Part shown: one piece after another, positions 52,059 through 61,594 of the stretch | Numbering within the stretch: position 1 is the first letter of the stretch | Layout: each line of letters begins with the position of its first letter | Source of the DNA: Anaerolineae bacterium | Lineage (GTDB): Bacteria; Chloroflexota; Anaerolineae; Aggregatilineales; Aggregatilineaceae | Direction of reading: 5' to 3' | Length of the DNA stretch: 64,000 bases | Assembly: GCA_016930015.1 (NCBI GenBank) | Contig: JAFGHR010000064.1 | Span: 1-64,000 of the forward strand | Made by a program: the position numbers and the translations under genes | Notes under the pieces: generated by a model | Databases searched by the model: none | What the model was told of the DNA's origin: nothing | Seen by the model: the letters and a program-made list of their open reading frames with translations, nothing else

Positions 52059-52724
52059 CTAAAAAAACTTGACTACAATATCATCGACAATGTCAGCCGC
52101 ATCACCGATACGCCCGCCCGCGTGAAATAAGTGACGGTAGATTTCACGCAGCTTCAGCATGGTAATCACATTTTCCAGGTCTTTAGGTTCGCAAAACAGG
52201 TCGGCCAACGCTTTAGCATACAGTGTCTCAAGGTTGTTTTTGACGCCCCGCGCGCGAATCACGTGTGTGCTGGCCACCCCCGGATGCTGCGCCAGGCGGT
52301 CAATCGCGAGCTTGATTTCTTCGGCTCCCGAACACAATTCCGCCGCCATTTCCTGTAAGTGTTTGTTCGGCTCGACCTCCAGAATATCCATTTCGTTGAT
52401 CGTAAACCACGTATCATCCAGAATATCATCCAGCGCACGTGACAACGCGTAGATGTCTTCCCGATCAATCGGTGTAACAAACGTGCGATTCAGTTCATCA
52501 ATCAAGATGCGGCGCACTTCATCAGCCTGTTTTTCTAACTGCCGGACACGCTGCGCATTCTTTTTGTTGGGTTTGCCCATATAGTCCAGTAATGCTTCAG
52601 TGGCTTCAATGCCCAACAAACTTTGCTCATCTAAACGCGCGATAAACTGGTCCGGGCGGCGTTGAAAGTATGCACGAATCCTTTTGGGCGTATTTTTCAC
52701 CAGGCTAACCACACGATCAATCAT
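52059..52724 (-). CDS. PhoU-like DUF47 protein
   Basis: A 221-residue all-helical protein of the DUF47/TIGR00153 PhoU-related family. It shows LEKQADEVRRILIDELNRTF, PIDREDIYALSRALDDILDD and LREIYRHLFHAGGRIGDAAD with the metal-binding pattern. Members commonly sit with PiT phosphate permeases, and a pit gene is divergent 380 bases away. It probably modulates that transporter. I chose ATG 52724 (GAGG 10 bases upstream) over 52748. Confidence 0.9.
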   Translation of the reverse strand: MIDRVVSLVKNTPKRIRAYFQRRPDQFIARLDEQSLLGIEATEALLDYMGKPNKKNAQRVRQLEKQADEVRRILIDELNRTFVTPIDREDIYALSRALDDILDDTWFTINEMDILEVEPNKHLQEMAAELCSGAEEIKLAIDRLAQHPGVASTHVIRARGVKNNLETLYAKALADLFCEPKDLENVITMLKLREIYRHLFHAGGRIGDAADIVDDIVVKFF

Positions 52725-52815
52725 GCAAAAAATCCTCATTGACTCCAATTGGGTTAAAAACTGGTTAAAAGGGTAAAATTATTTTAACATTGTTTTCAGT
52801 TTTTACCATATTTGA

Positions 52816-53060
52816 CCAGGGTGATCGCCAGAGCTATTGTTTCAAAATCCAAAAACGCCCCTCCCCTCCGGGCTAACGCCCGTTTTCCCCTCCCCAGCCG
52901 AGCTAAGGAGAGGAAAAAATAGCCGAGCGCGCGTTGTCAAGTCCCCCGTCCAGTTTGTTTGGACGGGGCGCCGTCCAGCTTGGTTGGAAGGGGGATTAGG
53001 GGGAAGGCGTTGCACAAAAAGCTCAATCGCCCATTTGAAGCGATTACCCAGGGTGATCGC
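52816..53060. mobile_element. MITE-like palindromic element with 13-bp flanking direct repeats (copy 2)
   Basis: CCAGGGTGATCGC occurs exactly at 52816-52828 and 53048-53060 around a 219-base element. It starts with TTTCAAAAT and ends with ATTTGAAGCGATTAC, partial terminal inverted repeats. The right hairpin (from 52941) contains an internal duplication: GTCCAGTTTGTTTGGAC is nested before the usual GTCCAGCTTGGTTGGAAGG. It occupies most of the gap between the DUF47 and pit genes. Confidence 0.72.
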
Positions 53061-53101
53061 ATCTATAGTTAATAATCCCGATCAGCCAGAAAGGTTGTCT
53101 T

Positions 53102-54094
53102 ATGCCCGAAATTTCGCCTGAGGCCATTGTTTTAGTTGGCATTTCCCTGGTTTTTGGCTTTTTTAACGGGTTACACGACTCATCGAATGTCGTTGCCACC
53201 GTCATTTCAACACGCGCGCTCAGTCCGCGCCGGGCGTTATGGATGGCCGCCATCGCCGAGGGAGTTGGCCCCTTCATTTTTGGTGTTGCGGTTGCTACAA
53301 CAATCGGCGACAAAGTGGTTGCCGCCGACGCCGTGACACTGCCTGTCGTGTATGCCAGTCTGCTGGCTGCTATCGGGTGGAACGTCATCACGCTGACCTT
53401 CGGCATTCCATCCAGCACATCACATGCGCTCATTGGCGGTATTATGGGCGCGGTGTGGGCCGGGTTCGGCTTCGATCACCTGCAACCTACCGGGCTGACC
53501 ACCGTGCTGGCCGCGCTGTTTTTTTCGCCTATTGTCGGTATGTTAGGCGGGTACCTGATCGTCAAATTATCCTTTTTTCTGGCACGCGGCGCGTCTCCAC
53601 AAGCTAATGGTTGGTTCAAGCGAGGCCAACTATTAACCGCTACGACGCTTGCTGTCGCACACGGCTCTAACGATGCGCAAAAGACCATGGGCATTATCAC
53701 GCTGGGCCTGGTAGCAACCGGTGACCTGCATACCTTCAGCGTTCCCTTGTGGGTCATTATCACCAGCGCCGGGGCAATTGGCCTGGGCACACTCCTCGGC
53801 GGCTGGAGCCTGATTCGCACGCTGGGCGCAAAATTCTACCGGGTGCGCCCCATTCACGGGTTCAGCGCGCAAACGGCTTCGAGCGCTGTGATCCTTGGGG
53901 CGGCGCTGCTTGGCGGCCCGGTGAGCACAACGCATGTCGTCAGTTCTGCCATTGTTGGGGCAGGCAGCGCCGAACGGGTTCAGAAAGTGCGCTGGGGTGT
54001 CGTTAACAACATATTTTATTCCTGGCTGCTCACGATTCCCGCGTCCGCTGCGCTCGGCGCATTGCTCTATGTGATAATTGAGCCGATCATTTAA
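53102..54094 (+). CDS. pit: PiT-family inorganic phosphate transporter
   Basis: A 330-residue cation-coupled phosphate permease with about 9-10 TM helices. Both PiT signatures are visible: FNGLHDSSNVVATVIST near residue 20 (GLHDSSN instead of the common GANDxAN) and VAHGSNDAQKTMGI near residue 187. VSTTHVVSSAIVGAGSAER near residue 280 completes the repeat. The divergent DUF47 protein probably regulates it. It is low-affinity, unlike Pst. Confidence 0.93.
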   Translation: MPEISPEAIVLVGISLVFGFFNGLHDSSNVVATVISTRALSPRRALWMAAIAEGVGPFIFGVAVATTIGDKVVAADAVTLPVVYASLLAAIGWNVITLTFGIPSSTSHALIGGIMGAVWAGFGFDHLQPTGLTTVLAALFFSPIVGMLGGYLIVKLSFFLARGASPQANGWFKRGQLLTATTLAVAHGSNDAQKTMGIITLGLVATGDLHTFSVPLWVIITSAGAIGLGTLLGGWSLIRTLGAKFYRVRPIHGFSAQTASSAVILGAALLGGPVSTTHVVSSAIVGAGSAERVQKVRWGVVNNIFYSWLLTIPASAALGALLYVIIEPII

Positions 54095-54232
54095 GCGCGC
54101 GTGATCAGGGTGTCCGTTCAGGAGGGCGAACGAGCCGCTCGTACATGAGCCTTGCTTCGGAACGTGTTATGCTAGACACGATCAAGTGGGTCGCCTGCAC
54201 AGCACATTCACCATAAAGGACGGTTGTAGATC

Positions 54233-54682
<450 letters not shown>

Positions 54683-54695
54683 CGCGCCCGCGCTT

Positions 54696-55442
54696 CTAGC
54701 GCGTCGGCGGCTTGATAGGCCGGATCACGTTGGGCCGGGGGCGGTTGGCCTTGAGCACGGCGCCCCACTGCCCGCCCAGGTGACTGATCGCCGCGAACTG
54801 GATAAATTGGATATACGTGCCGACCATGCAGGTTACCGACACCAGCATGGAAATGATCTGAAACAGGATCGCCAGTAAAAACAGACTCAGCGTGAGCTGC
54901 GCCGCCGCGCCGCGCTGGTCCCATACTTCGTCGGCACACTGGAGGATATGCGTAAAGGCTGAAAATTCGCCGGTTTCGGCGTATTTGGCGGTAGCTGCCA
55001 GCAGCATCGGGGCGCTCAACAGCAGCCAGATCAGCGCCAGCGAAAATGATACAACAATCAGTGACAGCTTGGCCCGGTCGAATTCGAATTCAAACGGTCT
55101 GGGTTCCAGCAGGTTTATTGATCCCCGGATGTCTACCAGGATGTCCCACAACGCCGCCGCGCTGACTCCCATCAGGATGAACACCGGCACGTAATACACC
55201 AGGCTGCCCAGGAACACAACAAGTCCCTGCACCAGATCACTGCCCAGGTGATGCCAGTCCGGCAGTTCATCATCCCGCCCGTCGATCACGTCCCGCATGA
55301 TGCGCAGTTGGTAGCCCAGCAGCATCAACCCGGTGATGAATCCGAAGGGCACCATCAGCGTCATGAACGCCCCGGCCAGCGTTTTCCCGGCAACGTTTGG
55401 CCCGGAAAATGGGTAGCGGAGCGCGCGGCTCAGGTTGATCAT
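54696..55442 (-). CDS. DUF4013-family membrane protein
   Basis: A 248-residue polytopic membrane protein with about six TM helices. The DUF4013 pattern starts with RALRYPFSGP near the N-terminus, followed by GYQLRIMRDVIDGRDDELPD and WHHLGSDLVQGLVVFLGSLV, and includes YAETGEFSAFTH late in the protein. The function of the family is unknown. A shorter homologue is encoded at 60756-61394. Confidence 0.85.
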   Translation of the reverse strand: MINLSRALRYPFSGPNVAGKTLAGAFMTLMVPFGFITGLMLLGYQLRIMRDVIDGRDDELPDWHHLGSDLVQGLVVFLGSLVYYVPVFILMGVSAAALWDILVDIRGSINLLEPRPFEFEFDRAKLSLIVVSFSLALIWLLLSAPMLLAATAKYAETGEFSAFTHILQCADEVWDQRGAAAQLTLSLFLLAILFQIISMLVSVTCMVGTYIQFIQFAAISHLGGQWGAVLKANRPRPNVIRPIKPPTR

Positions 55443-55476
55443 GTGTGTCTCCGAGGGAGTACGCTTGATTATGTGC

Positions 55477-56205
55477 TCAGGCTTTGCGCCGCCAGACCTG
55501 CATGACTGATTTACCTACCCGTCGGCCCAACAACGGGTCAACTATGCGCGAGGCCGGGATCATAAATTTATCCCAGAACCAAATCTGACGGTAGGTGGGC
55601 AGGGAGGCACGCATTAACAACCGATTGCCCAATGAAGCGAACATTCCCACTGAATCAAGATAATATAACGCTTCCGTTTCCAGTTCAGGAGGAGTGAGCG
55701 CGGCCATCATCTGGCGGTTATAACGGCGAAAGTGACCGATCTCGGTATCGAATTCAGAAAACAAATACTGGTGGGCAGGACATAATACGATTAAGTGCCC
55801 ATGAGGCCGCAAGTGTTTCGCAGCAAGAGCTATTTCACTTTTGTCATCCTCGATATGTTCCATTACATCGATGTAACAGATGCTGTCGAATAACTCGTCT
55901 GGAGCTAAGTTGGCGACTGTTCCCTTCCGAATTTCACACCGGGCAGGCAGATCCCCGTTATCGCGTTTTTGTTGTAACAATGCGATTAGTTCGCCGTCTG
56001 GCTCCATACATATCCACTGCCCGGTGTGATCCCGAGCCAAGATTTGTGTGGTGCCCCCGATGCCCGCGCCCACTTCAAGTACGCTTTCGCCCAAATAGCG
56101 ATGAATTCGCGATCCCCAATAGCGTTTCCAGTTTACGGCTCGCTCGAAGAAATCCAACTCACTACCGATATAGGTGAATGTCTTAGATTCGGCCTGTTCT
56201 GTCAT
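55477..56205 (-). CDS. Class I SAM-dependent methyltransferase
   Basis: A 242-residue methyltransferase. SAM-binding motif SVLEVGAGIGGTTQILA, acidic loop ICMEPDGELIALLQ, and DSICYIDVMEHIEDDKSEIA (motif with the usual EHI) are visible. ATG 56205 has GAGG 7 bases upstream; it overlaps the end of the GT2 gene by 23 bases, so the two are translationally coupled. With the following GT genes it probably takes part in glycan or glycolipid modification. Substrate unknown. Confidence 0.9.
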   Translation of the reverse strand: MTEQAESKTFTYIGSELDFFERAVNWKRYWGSRIHRYLGESVLEVGAGIGGTTQILARDHTGQWICMEPDGELIALLQQKRDNGDLPARCEIRKGTVANLAPDELFDSICYIDVMEHIEDDKSEIALAAKHLRPHGHLIVLCPAHQYLFSEFDTEIGHFRRYNRQMMAALTPPELETEALYYLDSVGMFASLGNRLLMRASLPTYRQIWFWDKFMIPASRIVDPLLGRRVGKSVMQVWRRKA

Positions 56206-57163
56206 GAACAACCTCGCAGTAATCGATATAACGCAATATATCCAGGGCAGGGATCAAGAGCGGTCTGGAGCGTTCGCTCAACACGAAAAAAATCGCGCCC
56301 CCAGAGAAAACAAGTGATTGGAACAGGATAACCAATAGGATACCGACGGTATAGGTCGCCCAACCCGGAATCGCCAGATCGGTGAACAACCTGATAATAA
56401 TCACCACAACAATGCTGGTCAAAGCTGCCAGCGCGAGCAATAAGGACATCAATCCGACTCGCACAAAAACTACTTCCGGGTAAACAGCAATGGCGCTTAG
56501 CCCGTGAACGATCAGCGATACCAAGTTCATGCTGGAATGTCCGGCGTAGCGCTGACCTCGGTATGTATCTATTCGAACCAGGGGAATACTCGGCTGTTGC
56601 AGCGATGCCGCCAGGTGGTTCCAAACCTTGTCTTTATGCATGATCCGGCGCAGTTGGACGGCGGGAATCAGGCAGAAATTCCCAAAGTTGATGGTTTTGC
56701 CGATCAACAGGCGAAACAGCAGCATGTACAACCGGTAGAAAAACCGAAATACCGGACCTTCGCTGCGCTTAGTGCGGCGTGCCGCGATCACGGCATGGGG
56801 TTGTTCACGATGGGCAGCCAGCAAATTAGGGACTTCCTGTGGACGGTCTTCACCATCGGCATCCATGACGAGCACAGCGTCAAACACTTCCCGGCGCAGC
56901 ACTTCGGATAGCCCGACGGCAATTGCCCGCTGGTGTCCCAGATTGCACATCAAGTGGATAATCTCAGTCCGTGCAATCACCGTGTTGGGGCGCGGATTCC
57001 ACTGAAAGACATTCGCATCATTGGGCGATCCATCATTGATCGCAAAAACGTGCAGCTCGTTTTCCAGACCAATCAGTTCCCGGTCCAGGTCAGCCAACAA
57101 CTTGCCAAAGGATGTCCAATCATTGTAGACCGGCACAACTAATGCAATACGTTCATATACCAT
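56183..57163 (-). CDS. GT2-family membrane glycosyltransferase
   Basis: A 326-residue polyprenol-phosphate-sugar-synthase-like glycosyltransferase. The GT-A domain has IALVVPVYNDWTSFGKLLAD, FAINDGSPNDANVF and the DxD segment VLVMDADGEDRPQEVPNLL. Two C-terminal TM helices (about 228-255 and 262-290) anchor it to the membrane, as in DPM1/GtrB-like proteins. It probably makes a lipid-linked sugar used by the GT39-like protein encoded directly upstream (22 bases). Confidence 0.9.
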   Translation of the reverse strand: MVYERIALVVPVYNDWTSFGKLLADLDRELIGLENELHVFAINDGSPNDANVFQWNPRPNTVIARTEIIHLMCNLGHQRAIAVGLSEVLRREVFDAVLVMDADGEDRPQEVPNLLAAHREQPHAVIAARRTKRSEGPVFRFFYRLYMLLFRLLIGKTINFGNFCLIPAVQLRRIMHKDKVWNHLAASLQQPSIPLVRIDTYRGQRYAGHSSMNLVSLIVHGLSAIAVYPEVVFVRVGLMSLLLALAALTSIVVVIIIRLFTDLAIPGWATYTVGILLVILFQSLVFSGGAIFFVLSERSRPLLIPALDILRYIDYCEVVHDRTGRI

Positions 57164-57185
57164 GGGGTCTCAAGCTAGCAAGTTA

Positions 57186-59246
57186 TCACTCGACAGTCAG
57201 TGTGGTCAGGTAAAAATAATTACCAAGCGACGTCCCATCTGCCGCCACGATTGGTCGTGTATTATAAACATCGTCCATAGTAAAACTGGCCAACAACAGA
57301 TTATACTGACCAGGCTCCAGATCACAAGGTATCTCTAATCGTCGGCGGTCACGATAGATTTTTCCCATTTCCCATAAATTGGTATGTATATTGCCTGGTG
57401 GCCCATTCACATCGACAACGCCGTTCCCGTTCTGCTCAAGAACCAGCGTTAACATGTAATCTTGATCGGTGGGTTCCTGCGCGAGCTGCCACCAACTGTC
57501 AAGCAGGGCGGTGTCGCATCGACGCAAAGTGACATCCTGACCTGGCGCCCACGCATTGAGCTTCAATGCCCCATCGAACACCGCATTAGGAGTGACAGCG
57601 GTGTCCGGCACTGAGCCGATATATTTATAAATATCGTAATCCCCGATCGAATCCAGGGGTTCGGTTACAGGCTCGATATAGTCGGCGATGAAGCCGATCC
57701 GATCCAGGTAATCGCCAACGCTCAAATTCAAGGGACAACCCTGGCAGGTGCCGCGTGCCTGGATGATGATCAGTTTCGGCTGCCTGGTTTCGATATCCCT
57801 GACGAGCGTGTCGAGATATTTCTGGATAACGGGCGGCACATCCTCAATATGTTCATACACCTGCTCTGAGGTAGGATAATCCACCAGGCCGAACGCGATT
57901 GGGTGTGAGAGAAGATACGTGTTCGCCGGTTCGCGGTCGATCTGTTGAAGCATGGGATAGGCCGGAGCGACCGACGTGCTGAGGACCATTACCGGGTCAC
58001 CCTTGACAGTATATTCCTTGATCAATTGCACCAGGGGATTGGCCCGGTGAGCCTCGCTGATGGGAGTCTTCTGGTCGAATCTCGCTATCGCCTGATAACT
58101 TTGCAGCAGCACAATGACGATCACCCCAATAAACTGGGCGGAAAAAACCTGGCGGACCACCGGCGAATCGCCCATGTGCGCTGCTGGAGCTTCCCGAATA
58201 GGGTTGGTATCACGCAGGATCACACACGCGATAATCAACCAGCCAATCAACCGGGCCGGGATCAGGTGATAGTCCCATCCTTTGGTTTGCGCGGCGAACA
58301 TGACTAACGCTGCTATACCCATCAACCCCAGAGGACGGCAGAATGCCCAGATATCACGTTTATCGATGGGCCGGATGAACAAAGCGATCACGAACAAGGC
58401 CCACCATTGTTGGCTCTTGGACCCTGTTAACACTTCCATAAACGTAATCTTCTCGCCGATTACGCTCTTGTCGCGGGAATAGGCGTTGTATCCTTTTAAT
58501 GTATCAGGAATTACTTCGTTGAAAAGGGTGTCACGCATGGCCGCAGGCACTACCAGAAAATGCAAGACATACAGCGCACTGAACAGCCCAAACCCTACCA
58601 CTTCTGGCCTCAGCGCCTGGTCGAATTTGCGCCGTGTGACCAGCCAGTAGATTTCGGGCGCGGCTGCGATTAACAAAAAGTAGGGCTTGAGGCATGCCCC
58701 GATCGCTGCCACGAACCCTATCACGAAAGCCAGACGCGGGGAAATCTCCAACCCCTGGTGGCGCATGATGCGCAGCAGCGCGCCAGGTATAAAAAGCAAC
58801 AAAAACAGGTGCTCACGCTGGCCGTAAAAGACGTACTTGATCTCATCCAGGGTGAACAGCGCGATTGCCAGCGGTATGCTGTTGACGATCAACGCCTGGG
58901 AACTGCCGGTAAATGTCTTCATCAGGTACCACGACAGGCCGACAGTCCACAATGTGATCATGTAGACCATCACTTTAAAAACGGGGATGATGTTGACCGA
59001 AAGCATATCGGCCACAAATGCCGGAGGGACATTTATATAGTGGATCAGGGGGAAATTGATCTCAACATAATCGACATAGGGGATTTTGCCTTGCAGGATG
59101 TACTGGCCTGTACGGGTATATATGGCGGCATCGTGATTGATTTCCAACGGTTCAGCTAACAGAAAAAAGAGGGAAAGTCCGAGTACCGCGAAGATCAGGA
59201 ATTGCACAACTCGTATCTGCCGTTCCATAACTGTTACGTTACTCAT
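57186..59246 (-). CDS. Large polytopic GT39-like membrane glycosyltransferase
   Basis: A 686-residue membrane protein. About 11 TM helices in the first 400 residues, with the first loop EPLEINHDAAIYTRTGQYIL carrying a likely catalytic acidic pair after TM1, followed by PYVDYVEINFPLIHYI. A soluble domain of about 270 residues ends the protein (Cys-rich RGTCQGCPLNLSV and a beta-rich end). Probably transfers a sugar from a polyprenyl donor made by the GT2 protein encoded downstream. With the GT2 and methyltransferase genes it forms a three-gene glycan unit. Confidence 0.82.
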   Translation of the reverse strand: MSNVTVMERQIRVVQFLIFAVLGLSLFFLLAEPLEINHDAAIYTRTGQYILQGKIPYVDYVEINFPLIHYINVPPAFVADMLSVNIIPVFKVMVYMITLWTVGLSWYLMKTFTGSSQALIVNSIPLAIALFTLDEIKYVFYGQREHLFLLLFIPGALLRIMRHQGLEISPRLAFVIGFVAAIGACLKPYFLLIAAAPEIYWLVTRRKFDQALRPEVVGFGLFSALYVLHFLVVPAAMRDTLFNEVIPDTLKGYNAYSRDKSVIGEKITFMEVLTGSKSQQWWALFVIALFIRPIDKRDIWAFCRPLGLMGIAALVMFAAQTKGWDYHLIPARLIGWLIIACVILRDTNPIREAPAAHMGDSPVVRQVFSAQFIGVIVIVLLQSYQAIARFDQKTPISEAHRANPLVQLIKEYTVKGDPVMVLSTSVAPAYPMLQQIDREPANTYLLSHPIAFGLVDYPTSEQVYEHIEDVPPVIQKYLDTLVRDIETRQPKLIIIQARGTCQGCPLNLSVGDYLDRIGFIADYIEPVTEPLDSIGDYDIYKYIGSVPDTAVTPNAVFDGALKLNAWAPGQDVTLRRCDTALLDSWWQLAQEPTDQDYMLTLVLEQNGNGVVDVNGPPGNIHTNLWEMGKIYRDRRRLEIPCDLEPGQYNLLLASFTMDDVYNTRPIVAADGTSLGNYFYLTTLTVE

Positions 59247-59391
59247 ACCTTTCCTTGACTTTGATTGTTAGTTGAAAGCGCTCATGCGCTTCTCAGCAAA
59301 ATGGAAGTTACCACACCCCCATGTATGTCGCCAGATTTAAGACGCTCGCGGCTTGATTCTGAACTCGCCGACAGCGTCAAGGGTACAGGAC

Positions 59392-59420
59392 AAAAAAACA
59401 CAGAGCAACAGGCCCTGTGT
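59392..59420 (-). terminator. Rho-independent terminator of the small membrane-protein operon
   Basis: ACACAG (59398-59403) pairs with CTGTGT (59415-59420), and seven T follow on the minus strand. It lies about 35 bases after the stop codon of the last tandem paralogue. Confidence 0.8.
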
Positions 59421-59453
59421 GGATCGGCGCGAACGCGCGGGTTCGGTTTTAAA

Positions 59454-59840
59454 TCACCGCTGGCGCATGGGATTTCCGTCCCGGTGATCCGGCTGGCGGG
59501 CGAGCAGCAGTGTTTCCAGGTCGTAGATTTCGTCATCATCCAACGCCGCGATCAACCGTTCGGCACGGTTGTAGTCGTGGCGCTTGGGTTTGTTCGTCAG
59601 GCGGGCCAGGTTCACGCGCATCGTATCTTTGTCGGTCTCGTCGAAACTGCCGGACCAGATCGCGCGCGTGCTGAGGGTGGCTGCCCTGGCGAGTACGAAT
59701 ACAATCGCCAGCACAAACGCCCCGCCGATGTGGTCAATTTCCGTTTCGCTTGAGGTCAGCGCGGCTGCGATCGTGATCATACAGAGTGTGAGTGCTGTCC
59801 AGATCGCAATGGTCGAAATGAGGCGAGCAGAGCTGTTCAT
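59454..59840 (-). CDS. Small two-TM membrane protein, tandem paralogue 3
   Basis: A 128-residue protein of a family I do not recognise. Two TM helices (about 8-29 and 40-63) are followed by a cytoplasmic tail with the conserved motif RAERLIAALDDDEIYDLETL-LLAR. It shares layout and motif with the two proteins encoded just upstream, so the three arose by tandem duplication. ATG 59840 has GGAA 8 bases upstream; the longer frame from 59858 has no RBS. A strong terminator follows. Confidence 0.8.
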   Translation of the reverse strand: MNSSARLISTIAIWTALTLCMITIAAALTSSETEIDHIGGAFVLAIVFVLARAATLSTRAIWSGSFDETDKDTMRVNLARLTNKPKRHDYNRAERLIAALDDDEIYDLETLLLARQPDHRDGNPMRQR

Positions 59841-59868
59841 GATCTGTTTTCCCTGCATCTAAGGACGG

Positions 59869-60231
59869 CTAGAAGTGATTGGCCGAATCCCGGTGTTCTT
59901 CATTTCGGGCGAGCAGCAGCGCTTCCAGGTCGTAGATTTCGTCATCGTCCAGCGCCTCAACCAGGCGTTCGATCCGGGTGCGTCCCATGCGTTTGGGCTT
60001 GGCCAACCGTGTGACGTCGGTCGTTTGCTGCTGGCTGCTGCCGGGCCGGGCCGCCCAGATCGCACCCGTGCTTAATGTGGCCGCGGCGGCCAGTGTCAGC
60101 ACGACCTTAAACACAGTGTCGCTGTCGGCGCTGGCCATGGCTCCGCTGTCTGACAGCAGCATCGCCATCAGGGCCGACATGACCGCGATCCAGATAATGC
60201 TGGTTACAATTAATCGTGCAATATCATTCAT
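59869..60231 (-). CDS. Small two-TM membrane protein, tandem paralogue 2
   Basis: A 120-residue paralogue. TM helices at about 8-27 and 40-62; the cytoplasmic tail carries RIERLVEALDDDEIYDLEAL-LLAR, nearly identical to the motif in its neighbours, while the TM and linker sequences have diverged. I chose ATG 60231, which fits the start of the paralogues; the frame runs on to 60276. Confidence 0.8.
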   Translation of the reverse strand: MNDIARLIVTSIIWIAVMSALMAMLLSDSGAMASADSDTVFKVVLTLAAAATLSTGAIWAARPGSSQQQTTDVTRLAKPKRMGRTRIERLVEALDDDEIYDLEALLLARNEEHRDSANHF

Positions 60232-60355
60232 AATGGTAATGGTTCCTGTCGTTGAATAAGCCTGCTCTTTGTGCAAGCCTGTGTAAACGTGTGCTCAGTG
60301 CGCGTGCGCAGCGAGTGCGCGTGCGTAGATAGTTTCTCGTGTACTATATCCCGGT

Positions 60356-60715
60356 CTAGCTGCGACGTCCAAACCGCTGGGTGTCGTTTTCACGGGCGAG
60401 CAGCAGCGCTTCCAGGTCGTACAGTTCGTCTTCTTCCAGCGCCTCAACCAGCCGGGCCACCCGGTCATGATTACCGTGTTTCGCTTTAGCCATGTTCAGC
60501 GGCAGTTGGCGGCGGATGGGTTCGCTTTCCTGCTGCCAGACCGCCTGGGTACCCTTTACGGCAGCATACGCGATGAGAGCCGTCACCAGCAGCAAGGTTG
60601 CTTCGCTGATCCTGCTGCCACCGTAGCCGGTTCGTTCCTGAATAAGGGTAGCGGTGACGGCGGCAAACGCAATCCAGATGGTCATCGTTGCGCCCAGGCG
60701 GGCCAGGCTGTTCAT
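60356..60715 (-). CDS. Small two-TM membrane protein, tandem paralogue 1
   Basis: A 119-residue paralogue. It starts MNSLARLGATMTIWIAFAAV, with a TM helix (about 8-26) and a second at about 40-58. The tail has RVARLVEALEEDELYDLEAL-LLAR, with Glu and Leu replacing residues of the other two. GGGAG precedes the ATG and directly abuts the palindrome at 60727-60740. It follows the DUF4013 gene by 40 bases and may be cotranscribed with it. Confidence 0.8.
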   Translation of the reverse strand: MNSLARLGATMTIWIAFAAVTATLIQERTGYGGSRISEATLLLVTALIAYAAVKGTQAVWQQESEPIRRQLPLNMAKAKHGNHDRVARLVEALEEDELYDLEALLLARENDTQRFGRRS

Positions 60716-60726
60716 GGCGTGCTCCC

Positions 60727-60740
60727 GTGTACGCGTACAC
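60727..60740 (-). promoter_or_regulatory. Perfect 14-bp palindrome at the RBS of the first tandem paralogue
   Basis: GTGTACGCGTACAC lies immediately upstream of the GGGAG RBS, and a second GTGTAC is at about 60743-60748. In RNA it could form a stem beside the RBS; in DNA it could be an operator. Confidence 0.45.
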
Positions 60741-60755
60741 CTGTGTACGGCGTGT

Positions 60756-61394
60756 TTATTCGCTCTGGTAAATGATCTGTGCTGTCTGGCCGATCAGGTG
60801 GCCGGTGGCGGTGTATCCCAGAAAACTGACCAGCGGTATGCCGATACACGTGATCCAGATCACGCCGGAGACGACCGATCCGATGATCGACAGCGCGACC
60901 ACATACAGCAGCAGTATAAGCAGGGGGCTGAAGTTGATGCGGATATCGCGCCACAGTGATCCAAGTTTGACGAATTCGGCAAAGTTGCCGGTTTCACAAT
61001 AACGAATGATGCCCATCCAATACAGCAGCAGGGCAGGGATCGCGTACAGCAGCGCCAGCACAAAAATGCACGAGGATGATATACAGACTAACAGGCTGCC
61101 CAGGTCGCTGTCGCCAGCCGCCATGGCGGGAAAGATCAGCACACAACTGATCAGGATGATCGGCAGGAAATACACCACCCAGGCGATTGTCCCCATAATC
61201 GTATCGGTGAGCACCTGGCCGAGATCATCGGTGCCGGGCAGTGGTTTGTGCTTGTCATTGATGACATTACGCGCCACCGCGATCTGGTACCCGAAGCCTA
61301 TGAAGGGAATCAGGCTAAGCAGCGATCCCACGATGATCTTGAGCGGCCACTCATCATCTTCAAACGGAAACTTGATCGCGCGTACGATATCCAT
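60756..61394 (-). CDS. DUF4013-family membrane protein
   Basis: A 212-residue membrane protein with about five TM helices, homologous to the protein at 54696-55442. DUF4013 signatures: RAIKFPFEDDEWPLKIIVGS, GYQIAVARNVINDKHKPLPG and IIRYCETGNFAEFVKLG. Function unknown. GGGGG lies 6 bases before the ATG. The three tandem small membrane proteins follow directly downstream, so it may be the first gene of a four-gene envelope operon. Confidence 0.87.
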   Translation of the reverse strand: MDIVRAIKFPFEDDEWPLKIIVGSLLSLIPFIGFGYQIAVARNVINDKHKPLPGTDDLGQVLTDTIMGTIAWVVYFLPIILISCVLIFPAMAAGDSDLGSLLVCISSSCIFVLALLYAIPALLLYWMGIIRYCETGNFAEFVKLGSLWRDIRINFSPLLILLLYVVALSIIGSVVSGVIWITCIGIPLVSFLGYTATGHLIGQTAQIIYQSE

Positions 61395-61594
61395 GTTTAC
61401 CCCCTGTAACCTTGTGAAAAACAGGCATGCCCAACATCGCAGCCAACTAATCGCCCTTCGTTAAATCTATACGCGCAGGGCGTGCTTCAGTTGCGCTGCT
61501 GACCCTATTGTATCGTGATTGTAATATCTGCCGCAGATAGTCACGGTGTTGTGTTGTGGCGCGAATCGAGACGGCGGCGGAGTCCAACCGCGTT

